A DNA stretch of 14,310 bases from JAQGMO01 sp050954505 (lineage in GTDB: Bacteria > Pseudomonadota > Gammaproteobacteria > Burkholderiales > Burkholderiaceae_D). Shown piece by piece: positions 8,144-12,348 of the stretch. A program made the translations under genes and the position numbers. The stretch spans positions 1 through 14,310 of the forward strand of contig JBPBPY010000168.1 of the NCBI GenBank assembly GCA_050954505.1, written 5' to 3'. Within the stretch, counting starts at the first letter, position 1. Every line of letters begins with the position of its first letter. The notes below the pieces were generated by a model. It saw only the letters and a program-made list of their open reading frames with translations. It was not told the DNA's origin and ran no database searches.

Positions 8144-8503
8144 TTACGCAGCGATTGTTGCCTTGACTTGATTGACGATGGCAGCAAATGCTGCGCGGTC
8201 CATCACAGCCAGATCAGCCAGCACCTTGCGGTCCAGGCCAATGGCAGCGCGCTTAAGGCCATTCATGAATACGCTGTAGGTCAGGCCGTGTTCACGCGAA
8301 GCCGCGTTGATACGGGTGATCCACAAGGCGCGGAACACGCGCTTCTTGTTGCGGCGATCGCGGTAGGCATACTGGCCTGCGCGCATGACTGCCTGCTTGG
8401 CTACGCGATAGACTTTGCTGCGGCGGCCGCGATAGCCCTTGGCTTGTACAAGAATCTTTTTATGGCGGGCCCGTGCTGTGACCCCACGTTTTACTCTAGG
8501 CAT
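8144..8503 (-). CDS. rplT: 50S ribosomal protein L20
   Basis: Early-assembling 23S rRNA-binding protein of the large subunit; in enterobacteria it also represses its own operon by binding the rpmI leader. The 119 residues match the family exactly. The N-terminal basic extension PRVKRGVTARARHKKILVQAKGY (written from residue 2) and the globular C-terminal part (LWITRINAASREHGLTYSVF, then LNRKVLADLA-like text reading LDRKVLADLAV) are both intact. The ATG at 8503 has a good AAGGAAG Shine-Dalgarno 4-5 nt upstream and lies 25 nt after rpmI. Confidence 0.98.
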   Translation of the reverse strand: MPRVKRGVTARARHKKILVQAKGYRGRRSKVYRVAKQAVMRAGQYAYRDRRNKKRVFRALWITRINAASREHGLTYSVFMNGLKRAAIGLDRKVLADLAVMDRAAFAAIVNQVKATIAA

Positions 8504-8528
8504 GGTTCTTCCTTAAATATGAGTGAGG

Positions 8529-8726
8529 TTAAGCGTTAGGCATCATCGAACGGACGGAAACCATGTTGGTGGCATGGACTTCGGTCGAACCGCGCAATTG
8601 ACGTTTGGTTTTGGTGGTCTTCTTGGTCAGGATGTGGCGTTTGAACGCTTGGCCACGCTTGACGGTTCCACCTGGACGCACGCGAAAGCGCTTCTTCGCG
8701 CTCGACTTGGTTTTCATTTTTGGCAT
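8529..8726 (-). CDS. rpmI: 50S ribosomal protein L35
   Basis: Small basic large-subunit protein, 65 residues, the usual size. It starts MPKMKTKSSAKKRFRV and ends VSVRSMMPNA. The frame stays open upstream to an in-frame ATG at 8762 (reading MPKWSCP) and beyond, but L35 is 64-66 residues in nearly all bacteria and the 8726 ATG has AGAGGA upstream (8742-8737, about 10 nt spacing). I therefore chose 8726. A small CTGTCC/GGACAG hairpin (8734-8748) overlaps that Shine-Dalgarno and could limit initiation. Confidence 0.96.
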   Translation of the reverse strand: MPKMKTKSSAKKRFRVRPGGTVKRGQAFKRHILTKKTTKTKRQLRGSTEVHATNMVSVRSMMPNA

Positions 8727-8733
8727 GACAAGT

Positions 8734-8748
8734 CTGTCCTCTGGACAG
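8734..8748 (-). promoter_or_regulatory. Hairpin overlapping the rpmI ribosome binding site
   Basis: A perfect 6-bp stem, CTGTCC (8734-8739) with GGACAG (8743-8748), and a 3-nt loop. On the transcript the GGA of the likely Shine-Dalgarno sits in the 3' arm. It ends 7 nt before the rpmI ATG, a position suited to translational control. Confidence 0.45.
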
Positions 8749-8838
8749 CTCCATTTTGGCATGATTGCAGGTGGCAACACGACGTTGCACTTGGGTGCCT
8801 GCTCTCACTTATTTGGCGCAGGAATCGAGTCCGGCGCC

Positions 8839-8892
8839 ATTAGCAGGTCAGCAACGAGGCAGCTAGCGCTGCCTCGTTGCTGACCTGCTAAT
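8839..8892. repeat. Perfect 25-bp inverted repeat with 4-nt loop
   Basis: The arms at 8839-8863 and 8868-8892 are exact reverse complements with TAGC between them, giving a 25-bp hairpin in DNA or RNA. No T-run follows on either strand, so it is not an ordinary intrinsic terminator. The right arm runs into the first unit of a 15-bp tandem repeat. Possible roles are an RNase III site, an mRNA-stability element, a regulator binding site, or a remnant of a mobile repeat. Confidence 0.9.
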
Positions 8893-8957
8893 CCTGTTGC
8901 TGCTAATCCTGCGCTGCTAATTCTGTTGCCACCAAGTCTGTTGCTGCTGACTCAGTT
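8884..8957. repeat. Degenerate 15-bp tandem repeats
   Basis: Five units with consensus near GCTGCTAATCCTGTT lie end to end: 8884-8898, 8899-8912 (14 bases), 8913-8927, 8928-8942 and 8943-8957. The first three are nearly identical and the last two more diverged. The first overlaps the right arm of the perfect inverted repeat, so both probably arose by local duplication. Confidence 0.75.
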
Positions 8958-9104
8958 ACTGCAAAGGCTTCATGCTGCAAAAGCTTGTTGCTGCCGAGAC
9001 TTTGCAATGCCGATCACCAATGACCTGCATTGCAGAGTAGTCGCGGCAAGGTCCTGCACATCTGCCGACACGGAACACTGTGCTGTACGGACGCCAGCAA
9101 CTGA

Positions 9105-9626
9105 CTATTTCTTCTTCTTCGGTGCCAGCACCATGATCATCTGGCGGCCTTCCATCTTTGGCCACTGCTCGACCTGGCCATACGGCTCGAGATCGACCTT
9201 CAGACGTTCAAGCACACGCATGCCGATATCCTGATGGGCCATTTCGCGCCCACGGAAACGCAGCGTGATCTTGGTCTTGTCGCCATCGTCGAGGAACTTG
9301 ATGAGATTACGCAACTTGATGTTGTAATCGCCATCATCGGTGCCAGGACGGAATTTGACTTCCTTGACCAGGATGATCTTTTGCTTGAGCTTGGCCTCAT
9401 GCGCCTTCTTTTGTTCCTGGTACTTGAACTTGCCGTAGTCCATGAGGCGGCAGACCGGGGGCTGCGCCGTTGGCGCAATTTCCACCAAATCCACGTTGGC
9501 TTCTTCCGCCATGCGGAAGGCCTCGGCCAGGCTCACGATACCCAGGGCTTCATTCTCGACGCCGGACAAACGAACTTCGGGCGCGGTGACTTCACCGTTG
9601 ATGCGATGCGACTTGTCAGTAGCTAT
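9105..9626 (-). CDS. infC: Translation initiation factor IF-3, AUA start codon
   Basis: Binds the 30S subunit, keeps subunits apart and checks start codons and initiator tRNA. The 173-residue product has the N-domain (SHRINGEVTAPEVRLSG through PPVCRLMDYGKFKYQ), the lysine-rich linker, and the C-domain (VKFRPGTDDGDYNIKLRNLIKFL, then RFRGREMAHQDIGM) ending MVLAPKKKK. I place the start at the ATA codon 9626-9624 because AAGGA (9637-9633) lies exactly 6 nt upstream and the protein then begins at the usual IATDKSHRING-like point. An upstream TTG (9647) would put the Shine-Dalgarno inside the coding region, and there is no ATG or GTG nearby. IF3 discriminates against AUA/AUU/AUC, so such starts allow autoregulation, as with AUU in E. 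coli. It follows thrS by 57 nt. Confidence 0.95.
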   Translation of the reverse strand: MATDKSHRINGEVTAPEVRLSGVENEALGIVSLAEAFRMAEEANVDLVEIAPTAQPPVCRLMDYGKFKYQEQKKAHEAKLKQKIILVKEVKFRPGTDDGDYNIKLRNLIKFLDDGDKTKITLRFRGREMAHQDIGMRVLERLKVDLEPYGQVEQWPKMEGRQMIMVLAPKKKK

Positions 9627-9632
9627 TGCAGT

Positions 9633-9637
9633 TCCTT
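9633..9637 (-). promoter_or_regulatory. Shine-Dalgarno deciding the infC AUA start
   Basis: AAGGA on the minus strand, six bases (ACTGCA) before the ATA codon. The sequence around it (AAAAGGAAC) is the strongest ribosome binding site in the thrS-infC gap and fits no standard start codon. Confidence 0.8.
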
Positions 9638-9683
9638 TTAAAATCAAATAAACAAGCCGTGCTCCAGCGCTTGAACGTTCTCG

Positions 9684-11591
9684 TCAGGCTTTGGTTTCCA
9701 GATCCTTGCGGAGCCGTTCCACCAGTTGCTCCAAGGGCATGACACCCAGGTCGAGATTGCCCCGCGCACGCACGGCCACCAAGTTGGCATCCCGCTCCTT
9801 GTCGCCTACCACAATGATATATGGCAGCTTCTGGACGGAATGCTCGCGTATTTTATAGGTTATTTTCTCATTACGCAAATCCGCGCGCGCCCTAAACCCT
9901 TGTTTCTGAAGGTCTAAAGCCAGCGCCTGGGCATAATCAGCCTGGGCGTCGGAGATATTCAGCACCACGATCTGCTCGGGCGCCAGCCACAGCGGCAAGG
10001 CGCCGGCATGGTTTTCGATCAGCATGCCGATGAAGCGCTCCAGCGAACCGAGGATGGCACGGTGCAGCATCACCGGCACGTGACGGCCATTGTCTTCGCC
10101 AACGTATTCGGCTTCCAGCCGTACCGGCATGGAGAAATCGACCTGCATGGTGCCGCATTGCCACATGCGGCCAATCGCATCCTTGAGCGTGTACTCGATC
10201 TTCGGACCATAGAATGCGCCCTCGCCCGGCGAGATTTCAAACTCGCAGTCCGAACGCTTGAGCGACTCGATCAACGCGATCTCGGCCTTGTCCCACGCCT
10301 CGTCCGATCCAACGCGTTTTTCCGGCCGCGTGGCAACCTTGTAGATGATGTCGGTGAAGCCGAAATCCTTGTAGACCTTTTGCAACAGCTCGGTGTAGGC
10401 CACGCATTCATCGAGAATCTGGTCTTCGGTACAGAAGATATGGCCATCGTCCTGCGTGAAGCCGCGCACGCGCATCATGCCATGCAGCGAACCCGAGGGT
10501 TCATTGCGGTGGCACTGGCCGAACTCGCCATAACGCAGCGGCAGTTCCCGGTAGGAATGCATGTTGGCGCGGTAAATCTGCACATGGCCCGGGCAATTCA
10601 TTGGCTTCAAGGCGTAGGTGCGGTTTTCCGACTCCGTCACGAACATGTTTTCCTTGTAGTTGTCCCAGTGACCGGACTTTTGCCACAGGCTCACATCGAG
10701 AATCTGCGGCGCCTTGACTTCCTGGTAGCCATTGTCCTGGTACACGCGGCGCATGTATTGCTCGACCTGCTGCCAGACGATCCAGCCTTTCGGATGCCAG
10801 AAAATCAGGCCCGGCGCTTCTTCCTGGAAGTGGAACAGGTCGAGCGCGCGGCCCAGCTTGCGGTGGTCGCGCTTTTCCGCCTCTTCCAGCATGTTCAGGT
10901 AGGCTTCCTGGTCTTCCTTCTTCGTCCAGGCCGTGCCATAGATCCGCTGCAGCATTTCATTCTTCGAGTCGCCGCGCCAGTAGGCGCCGGCCAGCTTCAT
11001 CAGCTTGAACACCTTCAGCTTGCCTGTCGACGGCACGTGCGGCCCGCGGCACAGGTCGGTGAACTGCCCTTCGCTGTACAGCGAGACATCCTGGTCGGCA
11101 GGAATCAATTCGATGATCTCGGCCTTGTAGAACTCGCCGATCGACTTGAAGAAAGCCACCGCTTCATCGCGCGGCAGCACCCGGCGCGTGACCGGCTCAT
11201 CCTTTCGGGCCAGCTCGCCCATCTTCTTTTCGATCGCCGTCAGGTCTTCCGGCGTGAAGGGCCGCTTGTACGAGAAATCATAGTAGAAGCCGTTTTCGAT
11301 CACCGGGCCAATCGTCACCTGTGCATCGGGGAACAATTCTTTGACTGCGTAGGCCAGCAAATGGGCCATCGAATGGCGCACCACATCCAGGCCCTCGGCA
11401 TCCTTGTCGGTGATGATGGCCAGGTCGGCATCCTTGTCGATCAAGAACGAGGTATCGACGACATTGCCATCGACCTTGCCGGCCAGCGCGGCCTTGGCCA
11501 GGCCGGAGCCGATGCTGGCTGCCACCTGGGCAACCGTGACGGGATTGTCGAACTGGCGCCGTGAACCATCGGGAAGGCGGACTGAAACCAT
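9684..11591 (-). CDS. thrS: Threonyl-tRNA synthetase
   Basis: Charges tRNA-Thr in the cytoplasm and clears Ser-tRNA-Thr. The 635 residues match the family. Domains: N-terminal TGS (about 1-62), N2 editing domain (about 63-225) with HSMAH (His73, His77) and CRGPH (Cys181, His185), class II catalytic core (about 245-535), and the C-terminal anticodon-binding domain (about 537-635). The active-site zinc ligands Cys333 (MNCPGH), His384 and His510 are all present at the spacing seen in E. coli (334/385/511). The ATG at 11591 has GGAG 8 nt upstream. It is the first gene of the operon, behind an approximately 300-nt leader with attenuator-like features. Confidence 0.98.
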   Translation of the reverse strand: MVSVRLPDGSRRQFDNPVTVAQVAASIGSGLAKAALAGKVDGNVVDTSFLIDKDADLAIITDKDAEGLDVVRHSMAHLLAYAVKELFPDAQVTIGPVIENGFYYDFSYKRPFTPEDLTAIEKKMGELARKDEPVTRRVLPRDEAVAFFKSIGEFYKAEIIELIPADQDVSLYSEGQFTDLCRGPHVPSTGKLKVFKLMKLAGAYWRGDSKNEMLQRIYGTAWTKKEDQEAYLNMLEEAEKRDHRKLGRALDLFHFQEEAPGLIFWHPKGWIVWQQVEQYMRRVYQDNGYQEVKAPQILDVSLWQKSGHWDNYKENMFVTESENRTYALKPMNCPGHVQIYRANMHSYRELPLRYGEFGQCHRNEPSGSLHGMMRVRGFTQDDGHIFCTEDQILDECVAYTELLQKVYKDFGFTDIIYKVATRPEKRVGSDEAWDKAEIALIESLKRSDCEFEISPGEGAFYGPKIEYTLKDAIGRMWQCGTMQVDFSMPVRLEAEYVGEDNGRHVPVMLHRAILGSLERFIGMLIENHAGALPLWLAPEQIVVLNISDAQADYAQALALDLQKQGFRARADLRNEKITYKIREHSVQKLPYIIVVGDKERDANLVAVRARGNLDLGVMPLEQLVERLRKDLETKA

Positions 11592-11607
11592 GCTGTGTTC
11601 TCCAAGC

Positions 11608-11622
11608 CGGCGCTGGGCGCCG
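11608..11622 (-). promoter_or_regulatory. GC hairpin just upstream of the thrS ribosome binding site
   Basis: CGGCGC and GCGCCG form a perfect 6-bp stem with a 3-nt loop, ending 4 nt before the GGAG of thrS (11603-11600). E. coli thrS is repressed at translation by ThrRS binding a tRNA-like leader; whether this hairpin does anything similar cannot be told from sequence. Confidence 0.35.
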
Positions 11623-11718
11623 TGGTGATTATGAATTGAATTGAATCGTGGTCTGCATCGATAACGGTGTAACGGTCATGCTGCAGCGTTCTGTATGGGC
11701 CGATTTGAATGCGGGACG

Positions 11719-11746
11719 AAAAAAAACGCGGGCCGGCCGCGTTTTT
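11719..11746 (-). terminator. Intrinsic terminator in the thrS leader
   Basis: A perfect 10-bp stem (11737-11746 with 11722-11731), 5-nt loop GCCGG, GC-rich at the loop end, followed on the minus strand by a run of eight T. It lies between the thrS promoter and the thrS ATG, so unregulated it would stop thrS transcription. This supports an attenuation role. It could also act on the plus strand (T5). Confidence 0.8.
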
Positions 11747-11765
11747 CGATGGTACAGACGAAAAA
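11742..11765 (-). promoter_or_regulatory. Antiterminator-like hairpin in the thrS leader
   Basis: UUUUUCG (11765-11759) can pair with CGAAAAA (11748-11742) across a 10-nt loop. The second arm is also the 5' side of the terminator stem, so the two hairpins exclude each other. The first arm begins 8 nt past the leader-peptide stop codon, within reach of a ribosome paused at that stop. Confidence 0.5.
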
Positions 11766-11773
11766 GAACCCGA

Positions 11774-11818
11774 CTAGCGTCGCTTCCAAACCAGTGAGGT
11801 GGGAGTTCGCGGTGTCAT
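11774..11818 (-). CDS. Candidate threonine-rich leader peptide of thrS
   Basis: A 14-codon frame, MTPRTPTSLVWKRR, starting with ATG at 11818 and ending in TAG. Three of the first seven codons are threonine (ACA, ACT, ACC). An AAAGG (11833-11829) precedes the ATG with a long 10-nt spacing. It lies downstream of a good sigma70 promoter and 27 nt upstream of the terminator stem, as expected for a leader peptide that senses Thr-tRNA charging. An in-frame ATG at 11893 is almost at the predicted transcription start, so a leaderless longer form is less likely. The evidence is positional; no homology is known to me. Confidence 0.5.
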   Translation of the reverse strand: MTPRTPTSLVWKRR

Positions 11819-11902
11819 AACCAGGGTGCCTTTCTCTCTCTTACATGAATTGTTTCGATGAATGCAGGCGGCAGAACCAGGTTCACGCCGCATCGTAACC
11901 GG

Positions 11903-11931
11903 ACTATAGCAGAGATGGCAAAGGCCGGCAA
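11903..11931 (-). promoter_or_regulatory. Probable sigma70 promoter of the thrS operon
   Basis: On the minus strand TTGCCG (11931-11926), 17 bases, then TATAGT (11908-11903): 4/6 and 5/6 matches to consensus with ideal spacing. Transcription would start near 11896. It sits correctly upstream of the leader peptide and terminator and drives the first gene of the translation operon. Confidence 0.65.
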
Positions 11932-12047
11932 AGCGAGCTGAGGCGCTCGATATCACAGACCCGGCGCTGCGAGCGCGCGGCATTGGTTCTGGCTTATGAG
12001 CTTGCGCTTTGGAACAGCGATGATTGCTGCCGCCAATAAATTTTTCC

Positions 12048-12075
12048 TTTACTTATCTGGTATAACGACTATATT
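12048..12075 (+). promoter_or_regulatory. Candidate promoter for the RTX gene
   Basis: TTTACT (12048-12053), 16 bases, then TATATT (12070-12075). A 5' UTR of about 265 nt would follow, leaving both dyads downstream of the start of transcription. AT-rich DNA makes chance matches likely. Confidence 0.3.
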
Positions 12076-12101
12076 TGTTTACTTAAGGTTACATTATCAA
12101 T

Positions 12102-12118
12102 TACCAAAAGTATTGGTA
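12102..12118. promoter_or_regulatory. Perfect dyad TACCAA-N5-TTGGTA, candidate operator
   Basis: Two perfect 6-base half-sites separated by AAGTA, typical in size for a dimeric helix-turn-helix regulator. It lies about 230 bases upstream of the RTX start codon. The binding protein is unknown. Confidence 0.4.
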
Positions 12119-12157
12119 TGTGAATTTTTTTCTGGCTTTCGTAGTGTTGTGGTTATT

Positions 12158-12197
12158 TGCGAAAAAAACAATGATTTACAACTCTGCTTTTTTCGCA
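12158..12197. repeat. Inverted repeat TGCGAAAAAA / TTTTTTCGCA
   Basis: Perfect 10-base arms (12158-12167 and 12188-12197) around a 20-nt spacer. The long loop and the A/T tracts argue against an ordinary terminator; it may be a binding site for a DNA-bending protein or part of the 5' UTR structure. Confidence 0.45.
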
Positions 12198-12348
12198 TTT
12201 CGCATTGCCAGCAGATCAGGAAATTCCCTACGCGTGCAATTTCAGTCTTGATTGCAGCATCAGCACTAGCACCAGCATCAGGGAGAGGCTGACAAGCCTC
12301 TCTGCGTGGAAAACACTTATTTCATTGATCACTCGAAGGAGCAGCATC

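Larger units (their letters stand above)
8727..9104 (-). other. Structured 378-nt spacer between infC and rpmI
   Basis: No gene is supported here. The stretch is full of structure: five degenerate 15-bp repeats, a perfect 25-bp inverted repeat, a GGCGC/GCGCC hairpin (8815-8838) and a hairpin over the rpmI ribosome binding site (8734-8748). In E. coli the matching spacer carries the L20 translational operator, so part of this region may act as the rpmI-rplT leader. That assignment is by position only. Confidence 0.6.
11592..11902 (-). promoter_or_regulatory. thrS 5' leader region
   Basis: About 300 nt between the predicted start of transcription (near 11896) and the thrS ATG. In transcript order it holds a 5' hairpin (11891-11868), a purine-rich GAGAGAGAAAGG, a 14-codon Thr-rich frame, an antiterminator-like stem and a terminator with U-run. 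A tandem ACCGTTA repeat (11676-11662) and a 6-bp GC hairpin (11622-11608) lie just before the thrS Shine-Dalgarno. This is the layout of an attenuated synthetase gene. Confidence 0.6.
11984..12348. other. AT-rich divergent spacer before the RTX gene
   Basis: No gene is supported here. Roughly 12030-12200 is clearly richer in A and T than the rest of the window, with A and T tracts. It holds a candidate promoter (12048-12075), a perfect TACCAA-N5-TTGGTA dyad (12102-12118) and a 10-bp inverted repeat with a 20-nt loop (12158-12197). It is likely the regulatory region of the RTX gene. Confidence 0.55.

Noticed and set aside
8727..8780. N-terminally extended L35 starting at 8780 or 8762
   Set aside because: L35 is almost always 64-66 residues and begins as at 8726; the upstream starts lack ribosome binding sites.
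8839..8957. CRISPR array or insertion-sequence end
   Set aside because: The 15-bp units are directly adjacent with no spacers, and there is no transposase or target-site duplication; it is a tandem repeat plus palindrome.
8956..9165. Small minus-strand frame of 69 codons across the infC end and spacer
   Set aside because: Overlaps infC, has no family match and no clear ribosome binding site, and ends in repeat-rich leader sequence.
9627..9647. TTG at 9647 as the infC start
   Set aside because: It would place the AAGGA Shine-Dalgarno inside the coding sequence and add residues absent from IF3 homologues.
10008..11564. Plus-strand 518-codon open frame antisense to thrS
   Set aside because: Mirror of thrS codon bias; thrS itself is intact with all catalytic residues.
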